Shown: positions 46,011 to 55,557, counted from the stretch's first letter. The stretch: 64,000 bases of DNA from Caldilineaceae bacterium SB0661_bin_34 (GCA_009841145.1 VXMJ01000076.1:1-64000), one strand, 5' to 3'. Notes: generated from the letters alone by a model not told the origin. Translations and numbers: made by a program.

Positions 46011-48617
46011 TCAGTCCGCGCCAGCGAGTAGGAGATGTGGTAGCTTCACCTTCCATTCGCTCATGAGAATGAGCGCGCACTCTATAGTCTGGCCGTCGTC
46101 CGCGACCAATTCGAGCTGTCCGGCGGGAATACTGTCGTCCCACACGAAGGTGCTGGAAAGGAACTCGAGCACGTCGCGCTTGTAGGCGGTGTCCAGATTA
46201 TCGAGGTGATCGCCCTTGGTCTCAAGGACGACGATCCGGCTGGCGGCATCATCTTCCCGTACAGCAAAGATGAAGTCGGGGTAGATCTTCTGCTTCCTCC
46301 AACCTTGGATGCCGTACTGCGTTCGGGCGACATTGCGGTGCCACCACGTCACCGCTGCCTCACCGTCCAGGTAAACGGCGACATCCTGTTCGTCGTTGTT
46401 CAAATCGCTCCGGTACACGGGGTCGAACAGGCTCCTCTGCAAGGGACCGCCGCTCTGCGTCAGAAACTGGTGGCTCCCAGATGGCTCGTTCGTGTCAAGC
46501 TGGGACGGCATTTGCCAGTCGCGACCGTCTAGACGCAGGCGGAACTGGATTCGCCCATCCTCCACCCCCGCTTTGAACAGTGCTTCGGCCCGCCTGTCGC
46601 GTTCCTTGTCCAACCCCTTCCGCGTCGCCTCAATGACGAGCTGGGCAAGCCCTCCCAACTTCCGGTCGTCGAAACCGCGATCATGAAGCGCATCGAGCAG
46701 CCTTGCCACGATCTCACGGCCTACGAAAGGATTCGGTACGATATCCAGCATCATGCGAACTGTGTGTACGGGATCGAACGTGGCGACCTCTGCGGGCCCA
46801 GCTATCGTCTCGCTCACATCACCTCCCTCCGTCAGTTCTATGCGCCGCAACTGCGCATCGGCGGCCCGCGCGTTCTCGGGAATGCCAGCCGCGATGGGCT
46901 CCGGGTCGAAACCTCGCCAGTCAATCCGGGACAGGACATCCACTTCGTAATCAAGTTCACGCACCCGGTCATCATCTGCGACCATGACCTTAGGTAGGTA
47001 GATCGCCGTGGATGCGAGTGTGGAGCGACGGTGGATCTTGCGGTGTCCGCTTTGGGTTTCGGTCGCGTCGTGCTGGGAGACCAGAGGGTGGAGATCACCG
47101 AGCCCGTCCCGCTCCAATCCTTTCTTGATCGCCTCGACCACTTGCTTCGTCTCCGCATGATGCGTGATGACATGGCATTGGTCGAGTGCCTTGACGCCGG
47201 TCCTCTCTGCACCAGGCTGGCGGAGGACACGACCCACAAGCTGGGTCATGGCGGTCATGCCCGAGCTTGCGGCCAAGGCGCAGAGCACATAGGCGAACGG
47301 GCAGTCCCAACCTTCTTGGAGCGCCTGTTTGGTGATGATCGCGCGCACCCGGTTCGTCGGTGATAAGAGGTCTTGGTTCTCCGGCTGGTTCAGGTCATTC
47401 TGCTCAGCCGTCTTGATGGCGACCTCGGCCTTGTTGAAGCCCATCGTAAGTAGCCAGTCCCGCACATCTTCCGCGTGGATGTGGCCGCTCTCTCGCTGAT
47501 CCGTCCCGGTACGCTCGACCTGCACCAGCATGATCGGGCGGATGTAGCGGTTGGTGTCGGCGCGGAAGTTGTCGGCCTCGGCGTGGAGCGTGTTCAGCTT
47601 GGTCAGTGCCGCGCTAAGCGTTGCCCGCCAGTCGGTGCCTTGGCGGGGCTCAAGATTGAGGGGGATCTTGATCATGCCCTCGCGGTCCAGTTCCCGGCCC
47701 GTCACCTCGACCAGCAGGTTGGCATGGCGCCCCGACCTCGGGTTCTTGCCTCCGCGCGCCTTCACGTCCTTGGGTGTTGCCGTCAATTCCAAGACAAAGC
47801 ATGGGTTGAACCCGTACAGGGTGTCGAAGGCGAGGTCGGAGATCGCCCGGTGCCCCTCGTCTAGGACGATGACCGGTCGGATAATCCGCAGGGCGTTGCC
47901 AAGCGAATCCTTCACCATCGTGACCAGCCCGCCTTCATAGGCATCGAGGTTTCGCGTTTGTTTCAGCGCGCGCCGGTGCGCGTGCTGCTCGCCCTCGGGC
48001 GGGAAGAAGCCGTGAACGTCGCCCCGGTCCCGGAAGATCTTCAGCCTTTCCTTGGTTTCCCGGTTTGCCGATTGCAACATTAGGAGCATAACGCACAAAT
48101 GGCTTTCCACATCACGTGCGTCGAGCCGGTCCATCTTCTCCATGATCCGCACGCGCCCGGCGGCGGCGCGGTCGATTGCCTGCCGGTAGGGATGCTCGCG
48201 GTCCTTGAGATGTTTCAGCGTTTGCCGGTAGATCGCCTCGTTCGGCACGATCCACAGCACGAAGCCCGTGTTCCGCTCCAGGTAGCGGCCCATGATGCGG
48301 GATACGCTGGACACGGCAAGCCATGTCTTGCCGCCCCCGGTCGGGACCTTGAGGACCGCGTTGGGTACCGGACCGCCACACCCATCCTTGCGCGGCGAGA
48401 ACGGAATCGCGGCGCGTGATGCCGGCAATCTGCCCTCGTCCCGCATTGCCTGCCATGCCTCCCGGGTGAAGTCGGGAATCGTCAGGTCCAGATCCGTCCT
48501 CTCGGCTGCCAATTCCGCGATACCGTCGGACCGTTGCTTTTTCGTCCTCAGGTGCTCGATGTAGGCATCGAGCGTGGCAAGTGCCCGATCCTGATAATCC
48601 AGTTGACGGAACTTCAT
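46011..48617 (-). CDS. res: type III restriction endonuclease, Res subunit
   Basis: 868 residues: a superfamily 2 helicase/translocase with a C-terminal nuclease. The Walker A motif is VPTGGGKTW near residue 91, the Walker B is VLDEGHRAIS, then ELTATP, and motif VI is QLVGRVLRQP. The nuclease core near residues 780-800 reads YPDFIF...RIVVLETKGDH, a PD-(D/E)xK site. It cleaves DNA after ATP-driven communication between two inversely oriented unmethylated sites, in complex with Mod. The ATG at 48617 (MKFRQLDY) is five bases after the mod stop, an operon. All motifs are intact, so the system is probably functional. Confidence 0.9.
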   Translation of the reverse strand: MKFRQLDYQDRALATLDAYIEHLRTKKQRSDGIAELAAERTDLDLTIPDFTREAWQAMRDEGRLPASRAAIPFSPRKDGCGGPVPNAVLKVPTGGGKTWLAVSSVSRIMGRYLERNTGFVLWIVPNEAIYRQTLKHLKDREHPYRQAIDRAAAGRVRIMEKMDRLDARDVESHLCVMLLMLQSANRETKERLKIFRDRGDVHGFFPPEGEQHAHRRALKQTRNLDAYEGGLVTMVKDSLGNALRIIRPVIVLDEGHRAISDLAFDTLYGFNPCFVLELTATPKDVKARGGKNPRSGRHANLLVEVTGRELDREGMIKIPLNLEPRQGTDWRATLSAALTKLNTLHAEADNFRADTNRYIRPIMLVQVERTGTDQRESGHIHAEDVRDWLLTMGFNKAEVAIKTAEQNDLNQPENQDLLSPTNRVRAIITKQALQEGWDCPFAYVLCALAASSGMTAMTQLVGRVLRQPGAERTGVKALDQCHVITHHAETKQVVEAIKKGLERDGLGDLHPLVSQHDATETQSGHRKIHRRSTLASTAIYLPKVMVADDDRVRELDYEVDVLSRIDWRGFDPEPIAAGIPENARAADAQLRRIELTEGGDVSETIAGPAEVATFDPVHTVRMMLDIVPNPFVGREIVARLLDALHDRGFDDRKLGGLAQLVIEATRKGLDKERDRRAEALFKAGVEDGRIQFRLRLDGRDWQMPSQLDTNEPSGSHQFLTQSGGPLQRSLFDPVYRSDLNNDEQDVAVYLDGEAAVTWWHRNVARTQYGIQGWRKQKIYPDFIFAVREDDAASRIVVLETKGDHLDNLDTAYKRDVLEFLSSTFVWDDSIPAGQLELVADDGQTIECALILMSEWKVKLPHLLLAGAD

Positions 48618-48622
48618 CCGTA

Positions 48623-50443
48623 TCAATGCCGGTCGATGCGGTAGAGCGCAAAGGGCAGCGGCACGAACTCGACAGGGATGTCCTCCTGGGCAAGCATTTT
48701 CTGGCTGACGTATCGAGCTGGAGCGAATACCAGGTGACGCTTCTCCGGGTCTCTTGCTGCAAAGCCCTTGGCTCGGGTCAGCGTCAACGCGGCCTCTGGA
48801 GACTTCAGCCAGTCCAGATCGGGTTTGTAGATCAGCCAGACATGCTGGCCATCGGCTTCGCCGAGGTACCAATCGGGATCCTGGATCGACTTCGGGTCCA
48901 AGGGGCGATTCGTGGCCATGTGAAAGAGTGCCGCCCCGAGCCCGTCCCAAGGGGGCAACGTCTCCCCGGTCAGTAACCGGTCGAGTTCCACGGGTTCGCC
49001 GAGGGTGCAGTAAGTGAAGGAGCCACCAAGCCCGTCCGCCCGCTCCGCAACCGCCGTCTCACCCGTGACGATGAGTTCACCGTCCTTGACTTGCCGTCTG
49101 ATCCGGTCGTACTTGTGGCCGTGCAGATTTCCGATCGCCTCGACCTCCTCCGTGAGCTTGCGGCAGTTCCTTAGCTTCGACCATGTGATCTTCTCGCGGA
49201 GCAACTCCTCCTTCTGAGTGCCGGTAAATGCGTATCCTTCGATTACCCTTCGAACTCGCTCCGCCGTCAAGGCGTCGGCGTAGTCTTCCATCTCGACGAG
49301 CACGAACTTGCGGTTGCCGTCGTCACGCCTGTTGGCTTCGAGCACCGCGTGAGCCGTTGTTCCCGATCCCGCGAACGAGTCCAATACAATGGAATCCCGC
49401 TCGGTTGCGATCTCCAGGACGCGGCGAACCAGCTCAACTGGCTTGGGGGTATCGAATGCGGTGCTCCCAAATATTCGCTTGATCTGCGCTTTCGCGCGGC
49501 GAGAACTGCCGATATCTCTGTGATACCAGATCGTTTCCGGAGGTCGGCCTGATGAGGTATCGGCGTAGATGCGGTAGTACGGTACCCAACCATTCGCCCC
49601 TTGGCGCCACTCGATCCGTTCGGACTCTCGTGCGCATTTTTCCGAATTCCACCGCCACCGTCCATCGGAACCGTCTTGCCGCTTGGGATAGACCTCGTTG
49701 CCGTCCGGGGCGACAAGCGCGAAGTAAAGATTGGGACGTGCTTCACGGGTTTCCTCATGACCGCCCATCATCGCGCGCAGGGGCTTCAGGTAGTAGCTGC
49801 GGCCTTGTTCGTTTCTCAGGTTGTAGTGGTCGGGAGCAGACTCGTCTTCTGGAGAGATCCGCTGAATGATCATTTCGTCCAAATTCTTGGCGAAGACCAG
49901 AATGAAATCGTGGCTTGACGAAAAGGTGTCGGCATCCATTCGAGGGCTGTCGGACTTCTCCCATACGAGGATGCCCAGATTCAACTCATCCCCGAACACC
50001 TCGGAAAGAATCAGCTTGGCATGGTGAACCTCGTTGGCGTCCAAGGTGATCCAGATGGTGCCCTTGTCTGACAGCAACTCGTGAAGGAGCCGCAGCCTCG
50101 GCCACATCATGGCACACCACTTGTCGTGGCGGAGACCGTCCTCGACTCCGACCGGGTTGGAGTTAAGCCACTCGCGTATCATCGGAGCGTTTACGTTGTC
50201 GTTGTAGCACCAACCTTCGTTGCCGGTGTTGTAGGGCGGGTCGATGAAGATGCAGTCCACCTTGCCGGCGTAGAGCGGAAGGAGAGCCTTGAGGGCGTGG
50301 AGATTGTCCCCGTGGACGATCAGGTTGCCGTCGAGCGTTGGCTCGCAGATTCCCTTCTCGGCATCCATGACCAAGGGCCGGAACGGAATCGACAGGTGGT
50401 GGTTGTAGACGAATTCCTTGCCCTTGAAGCTCAGTTCACTCAT
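48623..50443 (-). CDS. mod: type III DNA adenine methyltransferase, Mod subunit
   Basis: 606 residues of a beta-class N6-adenine methyltransferase. The catalytic motif is CIFIDPPYNTGNEG near residues 64-77 and the AdoMet motif, later in the sequence as in beta-class enzymes, is LDSFAGSGTTAHA. The region between and after holds the target-recognition part. Mod alone methylates the site; with Res it forms the restriction complex. The ATG at 50443 (MSELSFKGKEF) fits the family start. No simple repeat tract suggesting phase variation was seen in the gene. Confidence 0.9.
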   Translation of the reverse strand: MSELSFKGKEFVYNHHLSIPFRPLVMDAEKGICEPTLDGNLIVHGDNLHALKALLPLYAGKVDCIFIDPPYNTGNEGWCYNDNVNAPMIREWLNSNPVGVEDGLRHDKWCAMMWPRLRLLHELLSDKGTIWITLDANEVHHAKLILSEVFGDELNLGILVWEKSDSPRMDADTFSSSHDFILVFAKNLDEMIIQRISPEDESAPDHYNLRNEQGRSYYLKPLRAMMGGHEETREARPNLYFALVAPDGNEVYPKRQDGSDGRWRWNSEKCARESERIEWRQGANGWVPYYRIYADTSSGRPPETIWYHRDIGSSRRAKAQIKRIFGSTAFDTPKPVELVRRVLEIATERDSIVLDSFAGSGTTAHAVLEANRRDDGNRKFVLVEMEDYADALTAERVRRVIEGYAFTGTQKEELLREKITWSKLRNCRKLTEEVEAIGNLHGHKYDRIRRQVKDGELIVTGETAVAERADGLGGSFTYCTLGEPVELDRLLTGETLPPWDGLGAALFHMATNRPLDPKSIQDPDWYLGEADGQHVWLIYKPDLDWLKSPEAALTLTRAKGFAARDPEKRHLVFAPARYVSQKMLAQEDIPVEFVPLPFALYRIDRH

Positions 50444-50994
50444 TGACTGATCTTCTTGCCTCCGTGATTCATCGCCGTGGCTCTCCTTTTCCAGCGGTTC
50501 TACGCTCGTGCCTTGGCTCGGCCTGCTCTCGTGAACACCCTCCAATCTACGCCAGACAGGGCGTAGCGTACTACAGGTTCGTTCACCCGCAGAAGGTCAT
50601 TGGGGTTTTACGCTTCGGCGATGGAGCGGGGTTCGAGATCCTGACGACTTGGCGTTCCATGCTTCGGTGAGCGATCTTGGGATGGTGGGCAAGCCAGCCT
50701 ACGAGTGCAACGAACCTGTGAGAAGTGGACGCGCACAGTGTTGGAATTCCCTCAACGTAGGTTTCGCTATGCCCTTTGACATCCGCCGCCGGTACCGTGA
50801 GCGGCTGTTCCAATGCCATGAAGGTTCGTTGCACTACTAACCCTTGTGCTGGTTATCCTATGGGCCGGTGCCCCCTTTTTCACAGTCCCGGCCGTCCCCC
50901 GACATGGACAATGCCCACAGCTGTCCCCAGCCTGGCTCTGGGAGTTTGTCTGCTACACCGGCTGAGCACGACCGGGCCCCCAACAACACACCGC
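50444..50994. other. 551 bases upstream of mod: inverted repeats, no gene
   Basis: Contains a short hairpin CTACGCC/GGCGTAG (50547-50553, 50560-50566), possibly a regulatory site for mod, and a pair of 14-base inverted repeats (50704-50717, 50822-50835). No protein-coding frame is convincing. Confidence 0.5.
50704..50835. repeat. 132-bp unit bounded by perfect 14-bp inverted repeats
   Basis: AGTGCAACGAACCT at 50704-50717 is the exact reverse complement of AGGTTCGTTGCACT at 50822-50835. A related ACAGGTTCGTTCAC lies at about 50572. The size and structure suggest a small non-autonomous element (MITE-like) or an extended hairpin. No target duplication was identified. Confidence 0.45.
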
Positions 50995-51252
50995 TCAAAG
51001 TTGTACAAAGTTCAGGTAGGGGATCATCATCAAAACAGAACCTGCGGCGAGGTACTCGGCTACTTCCTCGCGGACTGCCTTGATGCCACGCGCCGGGACG
51101 ATTCCCCCGTCCTCAAAAAACAGGGACAGTGCTTCGACCGCATTCGGGACGATCTCATCGAATGTGTCGGCTGCCGAAAAGCAGCCGGGCACGTCCAGAA
51201 AGCGAATCCCGTAGGCACTTCCCTCATCCTTGTCAATCACCGCAACATACAT
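50995..51252 (-). CDS. HicB-like antitoxin domain protein, short
   Basis: 85 residues matching the partial RNase H fold of HicB antitoxins: MYVAVIDKDEGSAYGIRFLD and VPGCFSAADTFDEIVPNAVEAL. A usual HicB continues with a ribbon-helix-helix or helix-turn-helix DNA-binding part, but this one ends after MMIPYLNFVQL, so it is truncated or one of the short forms. No HicA toxin frame was found on either side. Probably an orphan. Confidence 0.7.
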   Translation of the reverse strand: MYVAVIDKDEGSAYGIRFLDVPGCFSAADTFDEIVPNAVEALSLFFEDGGIVPARGIKAVREEVAEYLAAGSVLMMIPYLNFVQL

Positions 51253-51843
51253 GTCAAACCCACCTCACATCCTGCCTGCCAACTTGGCAATGATGCAGAC
51301 CATTCCCCGGTTGGAAGATCCTACCTCGGTACGCCACGATCAACCATGATTGGCCCTTGGCGAAACTTACGGCTCGGTCCCGATAGGTTCACGAACTCGA
51401 AGTCTTCAGCCAGCAGACGCGTCGAAGGCAAATTGGACCATCTATCTTGAAACGCGAAGCGGCAACAAGATCGTCGTTGCAGTACCGCAGCCAGCGAGGT
51501 ACTTCAAGACAAGGCCCCTCGTTCCGGAGCCCAGTCAAAAGGCAAACTGATTGGACCGGAGTAGATGCACCTTTGCCCATGTCCGACTTCCGGAGCCTTC
51601 AACCATGCCAAATTCACTGTGCGCTTGGCCCTGGAGAACGTCCGGACCGGACCATCACCGCCTTCGACACAACCTAATCCAAGCCACCCCACGGCTAGCA
51701 TCGGCGTCGGCATCGAATGTAGCCAGGAGATGCGGTACAGATGTTTCCGGTCCGGCAGTACAGCCCGGCTGAACGACTCCGGCCATACTCTCGAAGGGCG
51801 GAATACGTCTGCTTTCAACCCAGGATCGGAAACCCAACCCGCC
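51253..51843. other. 591 bases without a confirmed gene
   Basis: Right border of the accessory island. A plus-strand frame ending at 51550 (KANWTIYLETRSGNKIVVAV...) has protein-like composition but no start or known relative. Nothing else recognised. Confidence 0.4.
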
Positions 51844-52428
51844 ATGTCTGAGCCCATCCAAACTCCACCTTGGTCAACCAACCGGCAGTTGTGGCTGTCA
51901 AGGATGCTGGCCACCGCCATAGTCCTATCCGTAGTTTCGACTGCCATTGGCTGCACCATGATTGTCCCCCTACGAGAGACCGCGGTGTCGGCCGAAACAG
52001 GTACCGAGCCAGCCGCGCCAACCCCTGGATCCGAGGTTTCGGTCGGTGCCCCCATCCCCGCACACGTTCTCCGGGTCCTCAGCGGAGACACCATCGAGGT
52101 CGCATTGAACGGTCATCCCGTACTGGTCCGCTACCTGTTCACGGACAGCCCTGATCTCGGCGAGGAGTTGTACAACGAAGCGGCCAAGCTCAATCAGCTG
52201 CTGGTGGGCAATGCCGACGTGTTGCTGGTCGCCGGAGACATCGACCAGGACGAAGACGGCCGGCTGCTCCGCTATGTTCTGACCGACGACGGTCTGCTGG
52301 TCAACGAGCACATGATCGCTGAAGGCATGGCCCGGTACGAGCCAAAGTCGGATACGTCCCTACATCACGCAGCAATGGCAGAGGCCGAGGCGGCAGCCAT
52401 GGAGCTGGGGATTGGGGTGTGGCGCTGA
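51844..52428 (+). CDS. thermonuclease-like (SNase domain) lipoprotein
   Basis: 194 residues. A hydrophobic signal ends in TAIGC, a plausible lipobox, followed by a proline/threonine linker and a staphylococcal-nuclease-like domain: RVLSGDTIEV, VRYLFTDSPD, NEAAKLNQLLVG and DEDGRLLRYVLTDDGLLVNE. Two arginines and an acidic residue of the nuclease site seem present, but the calcium-site aspartates are only partly matched. It would act at the outer face of the membrane, degrading nucleic acid or binding ligands. ATG 51844 begins the signal sequence; it ends 10 bases before the convergent SURF1 gene. Confidence 0.72.
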   Translation: MSEPIQTPPWSTNRQLWLSRMLATAIVLSVVSTAIGCTMIVPLRETAVSAETGTEPAAPTPGSEVSVGAPIPAHVLRVLSGDTIEVALNGHPVLVRYLFTDSPDLGEELYNEAAKLNQLLVGNADVLLVAGDIDQDEDGRLLRYVLTDDGLLVNEHMIAEGMARYEPKSDTSLHHAAMAEAEAAAMELGIGVWR

Positions 52429-52438
52429 AACCCGGAGG

Positions 52439-53242
52439 TCAGTCGGTCTGTACCGTCTCTACGGACTGCCGGGCGCGCTTCCTGACCATGAGGACATAGC
52501 CCACACCCAGAATGAGCGAGAACAAAAACCATTGGATGGCATAGCTCAGGTGGTTGCCCTCGCTGAGATGCAGATCCTTGGACTGGCGGCGGGGCCAACC
52601 GGGTGCGCCTCCCTCGACAGGCTGCGCCAGCAGAAACATGGGAGCCACCTCCATGTCCAGGGTACGGCCCAGCAACTCCAAGTCCTCCCGGTGATACAAA
52701 CGGTCCGGAGATGAACCGATGTCCGCGCCGGAAGGATAGGGGTCGGCATCCTGCAGGAGACCCCGCACCTCCACCAATCCTTCGCCCTCGTCGTACTGTG
52801 ACCAGTCGCCCAATACCCAAGCCTGCGGAATCCAGCCCCGGTCGACCATCAGAATCAGGTCCGAACCCTCCAGCCGCATTGGTGTCAGGAGATGAATTCC
52901 GGCCTCCTCCTTGTAGAAGCGGTTCTTGATGCCAATCTGGTTGCGATAGTCAAAGACACCTCGAGCCGTCGCTTGCCGGTCATGCCAATCGCCCTCCCAA
53001 ACCGTGTCGCCGTTGACGGCAACCGGGGGTGCATTCAGCCGGGCCATGGTCTGCGTGTTCATGCCGCGCCGCCACTCCAGACGGTCCAGTTGCCAAAACC
53101 CGAGCTGGGCCAGGCCTGCCATGCCCAGCAGGATGAGAATCGTTGCCGGCCACCAGCGTCGCGACACCAGTACGCGCAGCAGATTCGGGGATGCCTGCAG
53201 TTCCGAGGGGGTCCCGGAGGACGGGGTCGCGCGGGCGGTCAT
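52439..53242 (-). CDS. SURF1-family cytochrome oxidase assembly protein
   Basis: 267 residues with the SURF1 topology: membrane helices at about residues 32-50 (ATILILLGMAGLAQLGFWQL) and at the C terminus (AIQWFLFSLILGVGYVLMV). Conserved parts are GFWQLDRLEWR, MVDRGWIP and NHLSYAIQWF. SURF1 helps insert heme a into subunit I. It is the last gene of the oxidase cluster, one base from the preceding gene. Confidence 0.88.
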   Translation of the reverse strand: MTARATPSSGTPSELQASPNLLRVLVSRRWWPATILILLGMAGLAQLGFWQLDRLEWRRGMNTQTMARLNAPPVAVNGDTVWEGDWHDRQATARGVFDYRNQIGIKNRFYKEEAGIHLLTPMRLEGSDLILMVDRGWIPQAWVLGDWSQYDEGEGLVEVRGLLQDADPYPSGADIGSSPDRLYHREDLELLGRTLDMEVAPMFLLAQPVEGGAPGWPRRQSKDLHLSEGNHLSYAIQWFLFSLILGVGYVLMVRKRARQSVETVQTD

Positions 53243-53243
53243 G

Positions 53244-53762
53244 TCAGTTTCGATTGAACAGGGCCCTGAACCAGTTCAGGAATGCCTGCCAGGCACCCGG
53301 TTGGGCCGCGACATCCACTTCAATGGCATGGACAACCTGTTCCGAAGCATCGCCCATCAGGAGGTCGATGGTCCAGGTTCCGGCCTGCGGCAAGTCCAAT
53401 CGTCCCTCGTAGAACAGCTTGTTGAGCGCGTTCTCGTGGGTGGCCGGCGCTTCGACTTCCCATCCGTCGGGATGGCGGGCGCGCATCAGTACGGGCAAGC
53501 CGGTCACCGGCTCGGATGCGCCATCGTCAGCCGTGTTGACCGACACCGTAACGTGTAGCTCTCCGGTTCGGGCCGGCAGCGGATCCAGCCACACGTACAG
53601 GTTGTAGGGACCGGCCGCCACATCCGATAGGAACGGCTCGCCACCTCCGTGTCCCCAAACCACCGACGCCGACAACAGCAGCGACAAGGTCAGTACGGCC
53701 GCGAGCGACAGTCGCAGGGGGTTGCCCCAACGGTGTCCGGCACAGACAGGACGAATCATCAT
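53244..53762 (-). CDS. exported FixH/CopC-like protein of the oxidase cluster
   Basis: 172 residues: a signal peptide or anchor (LSLAAVLTLSLLLSASVVWGHGG), then a single beta-sandwich domain with YNLYVWLDPLPARTGELHVTV and LFYEGRLDLPQAGTWTIDLLM, ending in a basic aromatic tail. The sandwich resembles FixH, CopC or similar copper/oxidase-assembly proteins, though histidine and methionine copper ligands are few (HGGGEP after the signal). It overlaps ctaG by four bases (ATGA) and abuts SURF1, so an assembly role is likely. Confidence 0.65.
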   Translation of the reverse strand: MMIRPVCAGHRWGNPLRLSLAAVLTLSLLLSASVVWGHGGGEPFLSDVAAGPYNLYVWLDPLPARTGELHVTVSVNTADDGASEPVTGLPVLMRARHPDGWEVEAPATHENALNKLFYEGRLDLPQAGTWTIDLLMGDASEQVVHAIEVDVAAQPGAWQAFLNWFRALFNRN

Positions 53763-54628
53763 GTTGCTTCAACTCCGTTTCGGTCCAAACCCGAACCCAA
53801 GCGGCGTGCAGCCTGGTTCAGGTGACGCGCCAGCAGAATGACCACGCCTGCGATGTACATCATTCCGGTCGGGATCCACATGATGATGCCGGCCAGCCGC
53901 TGGTCCTGCATCACATCCATGCCCCAAAGCCGCGGCACCGTCAGATAGTGTTCGTACACCGGATTTTCAACAAAGCTGAGCAGAGCTCCAATCACCACGT
54001 GCGGGGGCACACACAGCAACAGCACCGCCATCCGGCCGGCCAGCGAGGTGGGATGGTGAATCCGCGGCGCGGCACCCATGACCGGCCACCAGAACAGCAT
54101 GCCGGCCACGAAGAACGTGATGTGCTCCAGATCGTGGATCAGCCCGTTGCCTTGGGCCAGGTTGTACAGGCCGGTATCGTGCCACAGGACGATGGCACCA
54201 ATGTACAGCGCATACAAAGCCCCCGGATGGGTCAGACGTCGCGTCTCCCGCCGGAAGCGCGCCTCGGGACGCAGGAAGCGGATCACTGCGCGCCGGGCCG
54301 CAACCGGGAGCCCGTACAACAACACGGGGAACGGATTGGCCCACAGCAGCAGGACCGGCACCAGCATCAACAACAGAACGTGCTGCACCATGTGCATGAA
54401 CAGCAACAGGGCACCATAGACATCGATGAAGGACAGCAGGGCGGCCAGCAGCAGAGCCAAACCCAGCAGATAGGCGGCCAATCGCCACCAGGCTGCCAGA
54501 CGAATCCGGCCCTGACGACGGAGTCCGATCCATCCCGCGGCATAAATCGCGGCGGCAAGAAAGGTGACGGCCAACACCGAAGGCCGCCATTCCCAGGTTG
54601 CGAGGGCCGCCTGCAATACCGGATTCAC
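53759..54628 (-). CDS. ctaG: CtaG-type (caa3) cytochrome oxidase assembly membrane protein
   Basis: 289 residues with about seven hydrophobic helices. LLLFMHMVQHVLLLMLVPVLLL with its histidines, IVLWHDTGLYNLA, HDLEHITFFVAGMLFWW and WIPTGMMYIAGVVILL match the caa3-type CtaG family, needed for copper insertion or assembly of caa3 oxidases and unrelated to Cox11. It lies 63 bases after coxC and overlaps the next gene. Confidence 0.87.
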   Translation of the reverse strand: MNPVLQAALATWEWRPSVLAVTFLAAAIYAAGWIGLRRQGRIRLAAWWRLAAYLLGLALLLAALLSFIDVYGALLLFMHMVQHVLLLMLVPVLLLWANPFPVLLYGLPVAARRAVIRFLRPEARFRRETRRLTHPGALYALYIGAIVLWHDTGLYNLAQGNGLIHDLEHITFFVAGMLFWWPVMGAAPRIHHPTSLAGRMAVLLLCVPPHVVIGALLSFVENPVYEHYLTVPRLWGMDVMQDQRLAGIIMWIPTGMMYIAGVVILLARHLNQAARRLGSGLDRNGVEAT

Positions 54629-54691
54629 TGGCGGGGTGGATACCGGTCCCCGACCGGGAGTGCGGTGGACCGATACCCGAAAGGAGTCGGA

Positions 54692-55306
54692 TTAGTGGAC
54701 GGCGTGCCCGATCAGGTAGATGGCCGGATAGAAGAAAATCCAGACCAGATCCACGTAGTGCCAGTAGATGGCACAGGCCTCGACACCCCAGTGCCGTTCC
54801 TCGGTGTACACGTCGCGTTTGCCGTTGCGCCAGACCACCACGATGAACGCGACCCCGGTAATCACGTGGATGGCATGCATGCCCGTCATGCCGAAGATCA
54901 CGGCCCCAAAGACGCCGTCCGTGGGTCCAATGTGATGTTCAATGAAGGGAAGGTGAATCAGGCCCCACTCGAAGATGACCACGCCCACCAGGAACACGAC
55001 ACCGAGAAATCCGGTAATCCACAGGCTGACCAGGAAGTCGCGCTTGCGGCCGTTGGCAATGGCCACCTCGGACCGGTTCATGAAGTAGCTGGAAGCCAGC
55101 AGGACCACCGTCACGATGAGCCCGACGTTCTGGTCGAGTTCGGGCCGGATGATGTGGCCGTCCTCGTCCACCCACAGGGCGAACCGGGTTATCAACAGAC
55201 CCCCGAAGAGGAATAGTTCGGAAAAGAAGAACAACCACATGCCCATCCGGTTGTTCCGGGTGGCAGTGCGGTAGACCTCGATGGCATCGGCCGCCAGAGC
55301 ACTCAT
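54692..55306 (-). CDS. coxC: cytochrome c oxidase subunit III
   Basis: 204 residues, five hydrophobic helices, short caa3 form. NNRMGMWLFFFSELFLFGGLL at the start, GMTGMHAIHVITGVAFIVV with the HxxHVxxG pattern, and YWHYVDLVWIFFYPAIYLIG at the end are the family marks. It stabilises subunit I at the membrane. It starts three bases after the subunit IV gene. Confidence 0.92.
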   Translation of the reverse strand: MSALAADAIEVYRTATRNNRMGMWLFFFSELFLFGGLLITRFALWVDEDGHIIRPELDQNVGLIVTVVLLASSYFMNRSEVAIANGRKRDFLVSLWITGFLGVVFLVGVVIFEWGLIHLPFIEHHIGPTDGVFGAVIFGMTGMHAIHVITGVAFIVVVWRNGKRDVYTEERHWGVEACAIYWHYVDLVWIFFYPAIYLIGHAVH

Positions 55307-55309
55307 TGC

Positions 55310-55507
55310 CTAATGTTCCTCGTCTTCCCGCCAGAGGCTGGTGATGTGCATGAAGTAATAGACCACGAGCACGCCCTTGGCCGCCCCGAGCAGCAGCAGA
55401 ATCGTCGCGCTGCCGGTCTGCAACGCGACCAGGTACTCGATCACCGTCAGGATGAACAGCGCAATTCCAACCAGAATGCCTTGCCGGAACGGGGATGACT
55501 TGCTCAT
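55310..55507 (-). CDS. cytochrome c oxidase subunit IV, small caa3-type
   Basis: 65 residues with two hydrophobic helices (GILVGIALFILTVIEYLVAL, and GAAKGVLVVYYFMHI). The second contains the AKxxLVxxYFMH motif of prokaryotic subunit IV. Encoded between coxA and coxC. Confidence 0.88.
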   Translation of the reverse strand: MSKSSPFRQGILVGIALFILTVIEYLVALQTGSATILLLLGAAKGVLVVYYFMHITSLWREDEEH

Positions 55508-55557
55508 GAACGCTTCAGGGGTGGGATCGGTTCAGGTGGTGCGGAACGCGCGCAGAC

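Noticed and set aside
51350-51550. Small plus-strand frame with protein-like C-terminal half
   Set aside because: No start at the point where the sequence becomes protein-like, no relative recognised, and no HicA features.
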